Positions 8,016 to 17,090 of a stretch of DNA of 64,000 bases are shown in pieces; position 1 is the first letter of the stretch; every line of letters starts with the position of its first letter. Below the pieces are notes generated by a model that worked only from the letters and a program-made list of their open reading frames with translations, did no database searches and had not been told where the DNA came from. This DNA comes from Paenibacillus sp. BK033 (lineage in GTDB: Bacteria > Bacillota > Bacilli > Paenibacillales > Paenibacillaceae): contig NZ_SLVP01000004.1 in the NCBI RefSeq assembly GCF_004345425.1, positions 248,001 to 312,000 on the forward strand, given 5' to 3'. Made by a program: the position numbers and the translations under genes.

Positions 8016-8044
8016 TTGAAAAATATTCTCAAAGGCCGTATACT
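8016..8044 (+). promoter_or_regulatory. Predicted promoter of the ferredoxin-NADP reductase gene
   Basis: TTGAAA (8016-8021), 17-nt spacer, TATACT (8039-8044). Immediately followed by a second Fur box. Confidence 0.7.
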
Positions 8045-8046
8045 AT

Positions 8047-8061
8047 TGATAATGATAATCA
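8047..8061 (+). promoter_or_regulatory. Fur box of the ferredoxin-NADP reductase gene
   Basis: TGATAATGATAATCA: one mismatch from the 7-1-7 consensus, flanked by AT/AT that extend the outer symmetry (ATTGAT...ATCAAT). It lies 2 nt after the -10 hexamer, so Fur would occlude the start site. Confidence 0.8.
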
Positions 8062-8094
8062 ATTACGACGGTGCTTTTCCGGGGAGGAATGTTC

Positions 8095-9147
8095 TTGACG
8101 CAAGAAGAGTTGTATGACGTAACGGTAATCGGGGGCGGTCCTGCGGGGCTCTACTCGACTTTTTATAGCGGACTTAGAGAATTGAAGACCAAGCTGATCG
8201 AATTCCAGCCGTTTCTGGGCGGCAAGGTTCATGTGTATCCGGAGAAAATGATCTGGGACATTGGAGGGCTGACGCCAACGCCGGGCGCTCAGCTGATCGA
8301 GCAGCTGGTGAAGCAGGGACTGACGTTCGACCCCGAAGTTGTCCTGAACGAAAAGGTCGAATCCATTACCAAGAACGAAGACCATATCTTTGAGCTGCAT
8401 GGCTCGTCGGGACGCATTCATTATTCGAAGACCGTTATCGTTGCGGTTGGCGGCGGCATACTAAATCCGACCAAGCTGGCGATTGAAGGCGCGGAGAAGT
8501 TTGAGGTAACCAACCTGCACTATACCGTTAAATCGCTTAAGAGATTTAAAGACAAGAACGTCGTGATCTCCGGCGGCGGCAACTCGGCCGTGGACTGGGC
8601 GATGGAGCTTCTGCCCTTTGCGAGGAGGATCTATATAACCTATCGCAAAGAGGCCTTGTCCGGGCATGAAGCGAATGTAACGACGCTGCTGAACAGCCCG
8701 AAAGTCGAGTGCTTGTTCCACACCGAAATTACGAAGCTAATGGCGAATTCCGGCGATGAGCTTGTTGAACGCGTCGAGCTTACGAACAGCAGGTCCGGCG
8801 AAGTATCCCATCTGTCGATTGACGAGGTTGTCATTAATCACGGTTACGACCGGGATTCCTCGCTGCTCGAGAACAGCAAGCTGAATATCGAGATGGTCGA
8901 CAATTGGTATGTGAAAGGCAATCCAAGCGGCGAAACTTCCGTGCCGGGCATGTTTGCCGCAGGGGATATCCTGATGCACGACGGCAAGCTGCATCTTATT
9001 GCAGGCTGCTTCCAGGATGCGGCGAATGCGGTGAACAGAGCGAAATCCTTCATTCAACCGGAAGCTAATAAGTACGGAATGGTCTCATCCCATAACGAAA
9101 TATTTAAAGAACGGAACCGCGAGCTTGTGAAGCAACTGATGGTCTAA
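8095..9147 (+). CDS. Ferredoxin/flavodoxin-NADP+ reductase, thioredoxin-reductase-like type (YumC/FNR2 family)
   Basis: A 350-residue flavoprotein with two dinucleotide folds: the FAD motif VIGGGPAGLYSTFYSGL near residues 9-25 and the NADPH motif VVISGGGNSAVDWAMEL about residues 155-172, closing with PGMFAAGDI. There is no CxxC redox pair between them, which distinguishes this FNR2 family from true thioredoxin reductase. It transfers electrons between NADPH and ferredoxin/flavodoxin. TTG 8095 was chosen because GGGGAGG ends 7 nt upstream; ATG 8089 is too close to that site. Fur control suggests a role in reductive iron release or in iron-starved electron transfer, together with the divergent uptake operon. 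Confidence 0.88.
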   Translation: MTQEELYDVTVIGGGPAGLYSTFYSGLRELKTKLIEFQPFLGGKVHVYPEKMIWDIGGLTPTPGAQLIEQLVKQGLTFDPEVVLNEKVESITKNEDHIFELHGSSGRIHYSKTVIVAVGGGILNPTKLAIEGAEKFEVTNLHYTVKSLKRFKDKNVVISGGGNSAVDWAMELLPFARRIYITYRKEALSGHEANVTTLLNSPKVECLFHTEITKLMANSGDELVERVELTNSRSGEVSHLSIDEVVINHGYDRDSSLLENSKLNIEMVDNWYVKGNPSGETSVPGMFAAGDILMHDGKLHLIAGCFQDAANAVNRAKSFIQPEANKYGMVSSHNEIFKERNRELVKQLMV

Positions 9148-9155
9148 TATAGAGC

Positions 9156-9194
9156 AAGGACGGAGCAGCAAGGTAGCTGCTCCGTCCTTTTTTT
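9156..9194 (+). terminator. Rho-independent terminator
   Basis: AAGGACGGAGCAGC (9156-9169) pairs perfectly with GCTGCTCCGTCCTT (9176-9189), followed by TTTTTG. Ends the reductase transcript. Confidence 0.93.
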
Positions 9195-9258
9195 GTACCT
9201 GCTTAAGGCCTATGCCATAATGGTTGTACGACCTGTAAATAAAGGAGAGATGCGAGAA

Positions 9259-9948
9259 ATGGAAGAGAGGCCGGCGAAACGAAAGATTAAAGCGATTGTG
9301 ACCGGAGCGACGGGCATGGTAGGTGAAGGCGTTCTGATGGAATGCCTGATTCACCCCGATGTCGAGCAGGTGCTTATCCTTACCCGGCGGCCTAGCGGCG
9401 TTGCGCATCCCAAGCTGAAGGAAATCGTCCATCGGGATTTTCATGATCTGACCCCAATCCAGTATGAGCTGGAAGGCTACAACGCCTGCTATTTTTGCCT
9501 TGGCGTATCCTCCATCGGCATGTCGGAAGCCGACTATACCCGCGTGACCTACGATCTCACGATGCATGTTGCCCGTCTGCTCTCGAGCCTGAATCCGGAT
9601 ATGGTGTTCTGTTACGTAACGGGCGGCGGGACGGACAGCACGGAGCAAGGCAGGAGCATGTGGGCGAGAGTGAAGGGAAGAACCGAGAATCACCTGCTGC
9701 AGCTGCCGTTCCGCAGGGCCTTTATGTTCCGTCCGGGCTACATGCACCCGAGCAAAGGACAGGTAAGGGTTCCGAAATGGGCAAAAGCGTTAACCTGGCT
9801 GTATCCGATTCTAAGGCCGCTGTTCCCGAACCATCTCATCACGCTGCGTCAGGTGGGCCTCGCCATGATCCAGACCTCATATACCGGCTACGACCGCCAT
9901 ATTCTCGATCCGAAAGATATTATTGCTCTTGCGAAGGAAGGCAGCTGA
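9259..9948 (+). CDS. Atypical short-chain dehydrogenase / NAD(P)H-binding protein
   Basis: A 229-residue Rossmann protein. The N-terminal GATGMVGEGVL is the GxxGxxG motif of atypical SDRs; VLILTRRP follows as the second strand, and NACYFCLG and VTGGGTDS are later strand ends. The canonical YxxxK is not obvious, although MWARVKGRTE carries a Lys at the usual helix. The family includes NmrA/YwnB-like oxidoreductases and nucleoside-sugar epimerases; no substrate can be assigned. In-frame ATGs lie at 9250 and 9259; 9259 has the better spacing to AAAGGAG. Its 3' end overlaps the end of the convergent KdpD-like gene by 29 nt. Confidence 0.8.
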   Translation: MEERPAKRKIKAIVTGATGMVGEGVLMECLIHPDVEQVLILTRRPSGVAHPKLKEIVHRDFHDLTPIQYELEGYNACYFCLGVSSIGMSEADYTRVTYDLTMHVARLLSSLNPDMVFCYVTGGGTDSTEQGRSMWARVKGRTENHLLQLPFRRAFMFRPGYMHPSKGQVRVPKWAKALTWLYPILRPLFPNHLITLRQVGLAMIQTSYTGYDRHILDPKDIIALAKEGS

Positions 9949-12247
9949 CGACCATGACATCCATGTTCCGGCCGCCCTGCAGCAATTTCTTCGTCATGGA
10001 TGGCCGGAACAAACTCGCAAACCAGCCTCTCTTCTCTTGGCCAACGATTAACTGCGTGCTTTTTCGCGCATTGGCATGGGTGAGCAGAAAAGCCGGAATA
10101 TCGCGCGTCTGCCGCATCTCTTTCCGGACGAACGCACCTCCAAGCTGCTCCGTTAATTGCTCCAGCTCCCGTAAGCGGCGGTCTAGCGCCGCACGATCCG
10201 CTTGGCCGTTATGGACGGCCATCACATGCCATTCCGCTTTTAGCCGGTAGGCGATACGGAAGCCTCTGCGGATCAGCCGCTCTCCCTGCGCCAGGTCGGT
10301 GATGGCCACGAATATAACCTCCTGCCTCCGCCATGGGCCGCGTAGTGCGCCCGTCCGCTCCCACGATTCCAGCCGTTCATCCACGTCGTCGGCAATTTCC
10401 CGCAAGGCCAGCTCCCGAAGGGCAATCAGATTGCCCAGCTGAAAAAACGCGTCAAGCGATTCCTCGACCTTGTTCATCGGATAGATTTTCCCCTGCCGCA
10501 TCCGCTCTTGCAGCGCCTTGGGCGATACATCGATCAGCTCGACTTCATCCGCCAGGCGAAGCATGCGGTCCGGAATCGTCTCTCTTACGCGAACGCCCGC
10601 AATCTGCTCAACGGCATCGTTTAAGCTCTCAAGATGCTGGACATTAACGGTCGAAATAACCGAGATGCCGGCATCCAGAATCGCAAGGACATCCTCATAA
10701 CGCTTCTTATATTGACTTCCCGGCACATTTGTATGGGCCAGCTCGTCGATCAGCACAACCTCCGGAAATCGTTCCAGTATCGCGGCAACATCCATTTCTT
10801 TTAGCTGCGTTCCTTTGTAAGGAATCGTAGCTTTTGGAATCAGCTCCAGCTCGCCGATCTGCTCCATGGTTTCCTTCCGGCCATGCGTCTCGAGCAGGCC
10901 GATAACGACATCAATGCCTTTGCGGAGTAGAACATTTCCTTCACGAAGCATGGTGTAGGTCTTGCCCACGCCGGGCGCAGACCCGATGTAGACCTTGAAG
11001 GTGCCCCGTTTAAGCCGTTTCGTCGTTTGAAGCTGCTCGTCGGGACTAAGTCTTCTGTAAACGGGATCCGGAGTAGTCCGATGCTTGGCCGGCAGGATGC
11101 GCTCGCCTTCTGCTTCCGTACGGTCCGCCACGAAAAAGACGTCGATATGGCGCGCATAGCGCAAAATCCCGTTAACAACGGAGCCGTGAAGCAGCTCCTG
11201 CAGCGGCGTATGCTTCGAGTGGCCAAGCACGATGCGGGTTACGCCGTGATCCATCGCGTATCTGGCCATCTGCTCGGATAGATGGCGCCGGTGCAAATGG
11301 GGAACGGCAAGCTCCTCAAAACCCGCCCCAATCTTCTGGGTAAGCTTGATAATAGACCGCTTGAACGCAGCCGCTTCCTTCGTCATTGCTTTCCCCGCTT
11401 TGACGAAGGAGACGACGAGCAGCTCTCCGTTCAGCCTTCTGGCAACCTGCTGGCCCCGACGTATATGGATCGAGCCGTTCCAGTGATATTGGGCGGCAAC
11501 GAGAATCCGTTCGGCCGCGCCGGACGGACCTACCAAGCCCTGCTGTCTCCGGTGATTTTCAAGCGAATCGTTAACATCCTCCGCCATCAGACGCAGCGCA
11601 AGCTCGCGCAGCTTGCCAAGGTTGCCCTTAAGCAGCAGATGCGGGGAGCTCGCGTTGCGCAGATGCCCTTCGTTCACGCGGGTCAGTATCGTTTCCGGCG
11701 ATACGTCGATTAAACGGACCTCATCGGCCAGCTCCAGAATATCGTCGGGAACCGTATGCTCGGCCTCGATGCCGGTCAACTGATAGGCCAGGTCCGATAC
11801 GCCGTTCAGCTCATATACGTTAAGCGTTGTAATCACGCTGATGCCGCATTCCAGCAAATGACGAATATCGTCCAGGCGGGTGGGAAGGGGACTGTCCGGC
11901 CGGTTTCGGTGCGCAAGTCCGTCCACCAGCACAACCTCGGGATTGCGCGCTTTTATAGCGGCCAGATCAAGATCCTTGCGCTCAATCCCGTCTTTTTGCC
12001 AATGAATGCTCGGAATCCGTTCCAGCTCGGCAAGCTGCTCCATCGTCTCCGGCCGCTGCATCGTGGATACGGCGCAAGTGACCACATCAATGCCCTGTTT
12101 CCGAAGCTGCTGGCCCTCCCGCAGCATATGATACGTTTTGCCGGCCCCGCTTACCGCCCCGATATAAATTTTGAGCCGTCCGTGATGCAGCTTCGTTATG
12201 GCCTTCAGCAGCTCTTCGGGTGTTTTGCGGCGATAGCTGTCGTTCAT
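9920..12247 (-). CDS. Kinase-less KdpD-like protein with two tandem KdpD sensor/USP units
   Basis: A 775-residue soluble protein holding two copies of the KdpD N-terminal unit: a P-loop sensor domain followed by a USP-like domain. Copy 1 spans about residues 20-385 (Walker A GAVSGAGKT, 30-38); copy 2 about 405-775 (GSAPGVGKT, 422-430). Copy 2 has the canonical VVLIDELAHTNVPGS; in copy 1 this reads VVLVDGLAHRNRPDS, losing the Glu and Thr. There are no transmembrane helices, GAF, histidine kinase or ATPase domain, and no KdpE gene nearby. ATG 12247 has AGGAGG 11 nt upstream. Short kinase-less KdpD proteins are known, and USP domains of some KdpD proteins bind c-di-AMP. A regulatory partner of KdpFABC is likely. 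Confidence 0.85.
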   Translation of the reverse strand: MNDSYRRKTPEELLKAITKLHHGRLKIYIGAVSGAGKTYHMLREGQQLRKQGIDVVTCAVSTMQRPETMEQLAELERIPSIHWQKDGIERKDLDLAAIKARNPEVVLVDGLAHRNRPDSPLPTRLDDIRHLLECGISVITTLNVYELNGVSDLAYQLTGIEAEHTVPDDILELADEVRLIDVSPETILTRVNEGHLRNASSPHLLLKGNLGKLRELALRLMAEDVNDSLENHRRQQGLVGPSGAAERILVAAQYHWNGSIHIRRGQQVARRLNGELLVVSFVKAGKAMTKEAAAFKRSIIKLTQKIGAGFEELAVPHLHRRHLSEQMARYAMDHGVTRIVLGHSKHTPLQELLHGSVVNGILRYARHIDVFFVADRTEAEGERILPAKHRTTPDPVYRRLSPDEQLQTTKRLKRGTFKVYIGSAPGVGKTYTMLREGNVLLRKGIDVVIGLLETHGRKETMEQIGELELIPKATIPYKGTQLKEMDVAAILERFPEVVLIDELAHTNVPGSQYKKRYEDVLAILDAGISVISTVNVQHLESLNDAVEQIAGVRVRETIPDRMLRLADEVELIDVSPKALQERMRQGKIYPMNKVEESLDAFFQLGNLIALRELALREIADDVDERLESWERTGALRGPWRRQEVIFVAITDLAQGERLIRRGFRIAYRLKAEWHVMAVHNGQADRAALDRRLRELEQLTEQLGGAFVRKEMRQTRDIPAFLLTHANARKSTQLIVGQEKRGWFASLFRPSMTKKLLQGGRNMDVMVVSCLPSQEQ

Positions 12248-12281
12248 GTCCCGTCGTTCCTCCTCTCCGTAAGACCCGTGA

Positions 12282-12317
12282 CAGCCCCGCCTGCGCCACT
12301 TGGGGCAGGCGGGGCTG
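12282..12317 (-). other. Strong intercistronic hairpin between kdpC and the KdpD-like gene
   Basis: CAGCCCCGCCTGC (12282-12294) pairs perfectly with GCAGGCGGGGCTG (12305-12317), a 13-bp stem with a 10-nt loop. No U-run follows in either direction, so it does not look like a simple intrinsic terminator. It may stabilise the upstream kdp mRNA or reduce readthrough into the KdpD-like gene. Confidence 0.7.
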
Positions 12318-12436
12318 CTGTTTACCACATCAGAAAGTATAAGTTTTCGAACTCGAAAACCAGCTTTCTGATTGGCGATAAAAACTACCGCTGAAACGCG
12401 GCCCTTCATCTTCGAAGTACTTCGATAGAAGTTTTC

Positions 12437-13039
12437 TCATTTGCGGAGCTGGCTTAATTCGATGTTCAGCTCCAGCACGTTAACGCGGGGGTCCCCGAAG
12501 ACGCCAAAATCGCGTCCGTCGGTATGCTTTTTCACCAGCTCTTTCAGAGTGTCCGCCGGCAACCCGGTCAGCTTGCTGATGCGCGGAATTTGGACCTCGG
12601 CCGACGCCGGCGTAATATGCGGGTCCAGACCCGAACCGGAATTTGTAATCAGCGCAAGAGGAAGCTGGTTAACCGGAACATCGGGATTGGCGGCCTGCCA
12701 GGCGGCAATCGAATCTTTTGTCCGCTGCAGCATATCTGGATTCGAAGGCGCGTAGTTGTTCGAGCCGGACGCTTCCGCTTTGTAGTCGATGCTCGATACC
12801 CTTCCTTGGAAATACGCAGGGTCGGTAAAGCTCTGCCCGATCAAGGAGGAGCCGATAATCCGGCCGTTCGAATCCTTGATCATGCTGCCGTTCGCCTGAT
12901 GCGGGAAGAGCAGCTGGGCAAGGCCGGTTGACACTAGCGGGTAAATAATGCCGCATAGCAGAATAAAAGCGATACCGGCTCTTAAGGCAATCATAAAGAG
13001 AGAGCCGTTAGATCCCGATGAAGATGTGGAGTTCGTCAT
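12437..13039 (-). CDS. kdpC: Potassium-transporting ATPase subunit C (KdpC)
   Basis: A 200-residue KdpC: one N-terminal transmembrane helix (ALRAGIAFILLCGIIYPLVSTGLAQLLFP, about residues 18-46), then the periplasm-side domain with the family blocks GSSLIGQSFTDPAYFQGR, ALITNSGSGLDPHI and VNVLELNIEL. KdpC stabilises the KdpFABC complex and helps K+ binding. It starts 25 nt after kdpB stops. Length is normal for the family. Confidence 0.95.
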   Translation of the reverse strand: MTNSTSSSGSNGSLFMIALRAGIAFILLCGIIYPLVSTGLAQLLFPHQANGSMIKDSNGRIIGSSLIGQSFTDPAYFQGRVSSIDYKAEASGSNNYAPSNPDMLQRTKDSIAAWQAANPDVPVNQLPLALITNSGSGLDPHITPASAEVQIPRISKLTGLPADTLKELVKKHTDGRDFGVFGDPRVNVLELNIELSQLRK

Positions 13040-13064
13040 AATTGTCTCTTCCTTTCAGATCGGT

Positions 13065-15095
13065 CTAGATCCATACATGAACAAGCAGGTCGATCAGCTT
13101 GATGCCGATAAACGGGGCAAGGACGCCGCCAAGCCCGTAGATCAGAAGGTTTTTGCTTAACAGCTTCGACGCGCTCATCGGTTTGTACTGCACCCCGCGC
13201 ATGGCGAGCGGAATGAGCAGCGGAATAATGATCGCGTTAAAGATAAGCGCGGACAGAATGGCCGAAGAGGGCGAACCCAGCTTCATGATGTTCAGGGCGT
13301 CCATCTGAGGGATCGCGATCATAAACATGGCCGGAATGATGGCGAAATATTTGGCGATATCGTTCGCGATGCTAAAGGTTGTCAGCGCGCCGCGCGTCAT
13401 GAGGAGCTGCTTGCCGATCGCAACCACTTCGATAATTTTGGACGGGTCGGAATCCAGGTCGATCATGTTGGCCGCTTCTTTCGCTGCGACCGTACCGCTG
13501 TTCATGGCAAGGCCAACGTCGGCCTGGGCAAGCGCGGGAGCGTCGTTTGTCCCGTCGCCCGTCATCGCAACCAGGCTGCCTTCCGCCTGCTCGCGGCGGA
13601 TCAGCGCGATTTTATCCTCGGGCCTGCTCTCCGCCACAAAATCGTCAACCCCGGCTTCACGGGCAATCGTTGCGGCTGTCAGCGGGTTGTCGCCGGTACA
13701 CATAATCGTCTTGATCCCCATGCGGCGCAGCTGCTCGAACCTCTCCTGCATGCCCGGCTTCACGGTATCCTTCAAATAAATAATGCCGTAGATGCGGTTA
13801 TCAACCGCCACGGCGAGCGGGGTACCGCCAAGCACGGCAACTCCTTCGCCGGTAGCGTCGAGATCGGAAGGGACGGTGCCGCCTTGGGAAGCTACCCATT
13901 TCTTCACGGCGTCAACGGCGCCTTTGCGTACTTTCCGTCCGTCCGGAAGATCCAGACCGCTCATCCGGGTCTCGGCCGTAAACGCTATGACTTCAGCGTT
14001 CTCGGCAAGAGAGGAAGGATAACTCAGCTGCTTGGTCTTCATCAGCTCCAGGACGGAACGGCCCTCCGGCGTTTCATCTTTGGCGGAGCTGACGGCTGCC
14101 CATTCGCCAAGCTCCTCGACGCTTACGCCTTTGACAGGCAGGAAGTCGCTTGCCATTCGGTTGCCGTACGTAATCGTGCCGGTCTTATCCAGGATCATCG
14201 TATTAATGTCGCCGGCTGCTTCCACCGCTTTGCCGGACATGGCCAGCACGTTAAACTGCGTGACGCGGTCCATGCCGGCGATCCCGATGGCTGACAGCAG
14301 ACCGCCGATAGTCGTAGGAATCAGACAGACAAGAAGGGCAATGAGCACCGGAATATCAAGCACAACGCCAACATATTTGGCGATTGGAGCCAGGGTCACC
14401 ACAACAATTAGGAAGATCAGCGTCAGGCTGGTCAGCAGCGTGTTCAGCGCCAGCTCGTTAGGCGTCTTTTGCCGCTTCGCGCCTTCCACAAGGGAGATCA
14501 TGCGGTCGATAAACGACTCGCCGGGATCGCTCATGATCCGGACTTTAATCCGGTCGCTGACAACGCGGGTACCTCCCGTTACCGAGCTGAAGTCGCCGCC
14601 GGCTTCCTTGATTACCGGTGCCGATTCACCCGTAATCGCCGACTCGTCGACAGAGGCAAGACCTTCGATGATCTCACCGTCGCCGGGAATCATCTCTCCT
14701 TCGGAGACGACGACGATATCGCCCTTGCGGAGCTCGGTTGACGACACCTGCTTAATCGTCTGGCCCGTCACTTTGTTTGCCGTAATATCTTTTTTGCTCT
14801 TCTTGAGCGAATCCGCCTGGGCTTTGCCCCGTCCTTCGGCCAGCGCTTCCGCAAAGTTAGCGAACAAAACGGTGAACAGCAGGATCAGAAAGACCGTCAG
14901 ATTGAATCCGATACGACCCTCCGTTCCGAAGTAGCCGGGGAAGATCGTCATCAGCAGGACGACAAGCGTACCGACCTCGACGACAAACATGACGGGATTT
15001 CTCATCATGGTGAGCGGATTTAATTTCAGAAAGCTGTCCTTTACCGCGCGGCTTATAATCGCCGAGGTCAGCATGGATTTGCGTTGTGTGGTCAC
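13065..15095 (-). CDS. kdpB: Potassium-transporting ATPase ATP-binding subunit B (KdpB)
   Basis: A 676-residue P-type ATPase catalytic subunit. The phosphorylated aspartate is D303 in [10 protein letters not shown]; other landmarks are the actuator motif TGES (AITGESAPV), the hinge [16 protein letters not shown] and the KdpB membrane motif [16 protein letters not shown] hydrolysis drives K+ movement through KdpA. GTG start at 15095 with AGGTGA 6 nt upstream. 24 nt separate it from kdpA. All key residues appear intact. Confidence 0.97.
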   Translation of the reverse strand: MTTQRKSMLTSAIISRAVKDSFLKLNPLTMMRNPVMFVVEVGTLVVLLMTIFPGYFGTEGRIGFNLTVFLILLFTVLFANFAEALAEGRGKAQADSLKKSKKDITANKVTGQTIKQVSSTELRKGDIVVVSEGEMIPGDGEIIEGLASVDESAITGESAPVIKEAGGDFSSVTGGTRVVSDRIKVRIMSDPGESFIDRMISLVEGAKRQKTPNELALNTLLTSLTLIFLIVVVTLAPIAKYVGVVLDIPVLIALLVCLIPTTIGGLLSAIGIAGMDRVTQFNVLAMSGKAVEAAGDINTMILDKTGTITYGNRMASDFLPVKGVSVEELGEWAAVSSAKDETPEGRSVLELMKTKQLSYPSSLAENAEVIAFTAETRMSGLDLPDGRKVRKGAVDAVKKWVASQGGTVPSDLDATGEGVAVLGGTPLAVAVDNRIYGIIYLKDTVKPGMQERFEQLRRMGIKTIMCTGDNPLTAATIAREAGVDDFVAESRPEDKIALIRREQAEGSLVAMTGDGTNDAPALAQADVGLAMNSGTVAAKEAANMIDLDSDPSKIIEVVAIGKQLLMTRGALTTFSIANDIAKYFAIIPAMFMIAIPQMDALNIMKLGSPSSAILSALIFNAIIIPLLIPLAMRGVQYKPMSASKLLSKNLLIYGLGGVLAPFIGIKLIDLLVHVWI

Positions 15096-15119
15096 GGTTA
15101 TTCACCTCATCCTTATCCG

Positions 15120-16805
15120 TTAGCGAATCGTTAAATGCTCTGCAATAGGTCCAAGTACAACGGCAGGCAGGAACGTAAGCGCGCCGACAATCACTACGGT
15201 TCCTACTAGAATCCCTCCAAACAGCACGTTGTCTGTCCGGAATGTGCCAATCGTCTCCGGTACGGGCTTTTTGCGGACCAGGGATCCGGCTACGGCAAGC
15301 ATGACAATCATCGAAATATAACGTCCAAGCAGCATGACAAGACCGGTCGTCATGTTCCAGAACGGCGTATTGTCGGCAAGGCCTTCAAAACCGGAGCCGT
15401 TATTCGAAGCCGAAGAGGTGTATTCATAGAGCACCTGCGAGATGCCGTGAAAGCCCGGATTCGTAATGGCACCCTGGCCAAGATCCGTCAGGAAAGCAAT
15501 GGCGGTTGGCGCCAAAATGATAAACGGATGAACGAGAATCGCGATCGCGATCAGCTTCATTTCTTTGGGTTCGATTTTCCGACCGAGAAACTCCGGTGTC
15601 CGTCCAACCATCAGACCGGCTATAAACACGGCAAGAATGGCATACATCAGCATATTGACGAGACCCACGCCCTTGCCGCCGAACACGACGTTCAGCATCA
15701 TCTCCGCCAGCGGGACAAGACCGCCGATCGGGGTCAGCGTATCATGCATGTTGTTAACTGAACCTGTAGTGGCTGCCGTCGTCACCGCCGTAAACAGGGA
15801 GGACTGGGCAATGCCGAACCGGACTTCCTTGCCCTCCATGCTGCCTTGCGAGGCGTCTACGCCAAGGTTGTTCAGTGCCGGATTGCCATGCAGCTCAGCC
15901 GTGTAGACCGTTGCAAGGAATACCAGGAACAGCGACATCATCGCGCCAAACACAACCCAGCCTTGCTTGCGGTTTCCCGCGAACCTGCCGTATACATAAG
16001 GAAGGCAAGCAGGCAGCGCCCACATGGACAAAATCTCGATCACGTTCGTCAGCGGGCTTGGATTCTCGAATGGATGCGCCGAGTTGGCGCCCATAAAGCC
16101 GCCGCCGTTGGTACCCAAATGCTTAATCGATTCAAGCGAAGCAACCGGCCCGATGGCGATGCTTTGCGCTGCTCCTTCCAGCGTTGTTGCCGTAACGTTA
16201 GGCTGCAGCGTCTGCGGCACGTGAAGCGCCACAAGCACCAGCGTAATAATCGTTGCGAGCGGCAGGAAAATCCGCGTATGGGATTTCACGAAGTCGGTAA
16301 AGAAGTTGCCGATTGTGCTGCCCCTGCTCGTTAAGCCGCGGATAAAAGCAATCGCGACCGAGAAGCCGGTAGCCGCCGATGTGAACATCATCATCATAAT
16401 GACGGCCATCTGCGAGAAATAGGACAGACCGGTCTCGCCGCTGTAGTGCTGCAGGTTCGTATTTGTAATAAAGCTGACAACGGTATTGAACGACAGCGTT
16501 TCTTCCATAGCGCCAATGCCGTTCGGGTTGCCCGGAAGGCTGCCCTGCAGGCGCAGAATCAAATAACTGATCGCGACAAGCACGATATTCGTGAGCAGGA
16601 AGCTCAGCGCGTATTTTTTCCAAGTCATGCCCTCACGCGACTTCAGGCCGATTACCTTATAGATGAACCTTTCGATGCCGCCAAAAACGCGGTCGATCCG
16701 GTTCGGTTGATCCGAATACACGTGATACACGTAGGTTCCGAGCGGTTTGACGAGCAGAATAAGCACGCCAACCACGATGATGAGCTGTAAAATATCCATT
16801 GCCAT
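15120..16805 (-). CDS. kdpA: Potassium-transporting ATPase K+-binding subunit A (KdpA)
   Basis: A 561-residue membrane channel-like subunit with about ten helices and four SKT-type selectivity segments, for example NTNLQHYSGETGLS, KHLGTNGGGFMGANSAHPFENPSP, AATTGSVNNMHDTLTPIGG and SSASNNGSGFEGLA. It binds K+ with high affinity and passes it to the KdpB-driven path. GGGAGG lies 5 nt before the ATG at 16805. Third membrane gene of the operon after the 34-residue protein and KdpF. Confidence 0.97.
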   Translation of the reverse strand: MAMDILQLIIVVGVLILLVKPLGTYVYHVYSDQPNRIDRVFGGIERFIYKVIGLKSREGMTWKKYALSFLLTNIVLVAISYLILRLQGSLPGNPNGIGAMEETLSFNTVVSFITNTNLQHYSGETGLSYFSQMAVIMMMMFTSAATGFSVAIAFIRGLTSRGSTIGNFFTDFVKSHTRIFLPLATIITLVLVALHVPQTLQPNVTATTLEGAAQSIAIGPVASLESIKHLGTNGGGFMGANSAHPFENPSPLTNVIEILSMWALPACLPYVYGRFAGNRKQGWVVFGAMMSLFLVFLATVYTAELHGNPALNNLGVDASQGSMEGKEVRFGIAQSSLFTAVTTAATTGSVNNMHDTLTPIGGLVPLAEMMLNVVFGGKGVGLVNMLMYAILAVFIAGLMVGRTPEFLGRKIEPKEMKLIAIAILVHPFIILAPTAIAFLTDLGQGAITNPGFHGISQVLYEYTSSASNNGSGFEGLADNTPFWNMTTGLVMLLGRYISMIVMLAVAGSLVRKKPVPETIGTFRTDNVLFGGILVGTVVIVGALTFLPAVVLGPIAEHLTIR

Positions 16806-16832
16806 TGCGGCCTCCCAGCGATCGATTAGGGT

Positions 16833-16910
16833 TTAGAATTTCTCCGGGTTGATCAAGGCATAAACTAAGTAGAGAAAGAGAAACAGGGCAAGCACTAACG
16901 TGACAATCAT
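16833..16910 (-). CDS. kdpF: KdpF small membrane subunit
   Basis: A 25-codon gene giving a single hydrophobic helix MIVTLVLALFLFLYLVYALI followed by NPEKF, the classic KdpF form (E. coli KdpF has 29 residues). It stabilises KdpFABC. Its ATG overlaps the stop of the preceding 34-codon gene as ATGA, so translation is coupled. 27 nt separate it from kdpA. Confidence 0.9.
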   Translation of the reverse strand: MIVTLVLALFLFLYLVYALINPEKF

Positions 16911-17011
16911 CGCTTATCCTCCTCTTGAATAGCCCGGTCGCACCATTGCATAAAGCCGGCGAAGAGTACGAATATCGCTGCCAGCAGCAGCACCATATAA
17001 ATATCCTGCAT
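16907..17011 (-). CDS. 34-residue one-helix protein with CDR motif, associated with kdpF
   Basis: MQDIYMVLLLAAIFVLFAGF forms one transmembrane helix, followed by MQWCDRAIQEEDKR. TAGGAGGA lies 7 nt before the ATG, and the stop overlaps the kdpF start (ATGA). From memory, short kdp-linked proteins in other phyla share a helix followed by a CDR-like motif, but I could not check this. Membrane topology, coupling to kdpF and a perfect ribosome site argue that it is a real gene and perhaps an extra accessory subunit of the Kdp complex. Confidence 0.75.
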   Translation of the reverse strand: MQDIYMVLLLAAIFVLFAGFMQWCDRAIQEEDKR

Positions 17012-17027
17012 CGTATATTCCTCCTAA

Positions 17028-17072
17028 AAGAATTGCCGCATGGCCCGTCAGGTGCCATTTGGGGCAATTCTT
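17028..17072 (-). other. Hairpin just before the ribosome site of the 34-codon kdp gene
   Basis: AAGAATTGCC (17028-17037) pairs with GGCAATTCTT (17063-17072). On the minus strand the stem is followed by TTAGGAGG, the ribosome site of the next gene. The U-run is short, so it may be an mRNA processing or translation-modulating element instead of a terminator. Confidence 0.5.
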
Positions 17073-17090
17073 GTCTGGTTAGCATGTCCT

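Noticed and set aside
8071-8094. Longer N-terminus of the ferredoxin-NADP reductase from GTG 8071 or ATG 8089
   Set aside because: GTG 8071 places the ribosome site inside the coding sequence, and ATG 8089 is only 1 nt from GGGGAGG; TTG 8095 has proper spacing and matches family N-termini.
12412-12425. Perfect palindrome TCGAAGTACTTCGA just after kdpC
   Set aside because: Too short for a terminator and no U-run. It may be related to the recurring leader word but cannot be assigned, so it is not listed as a feature.
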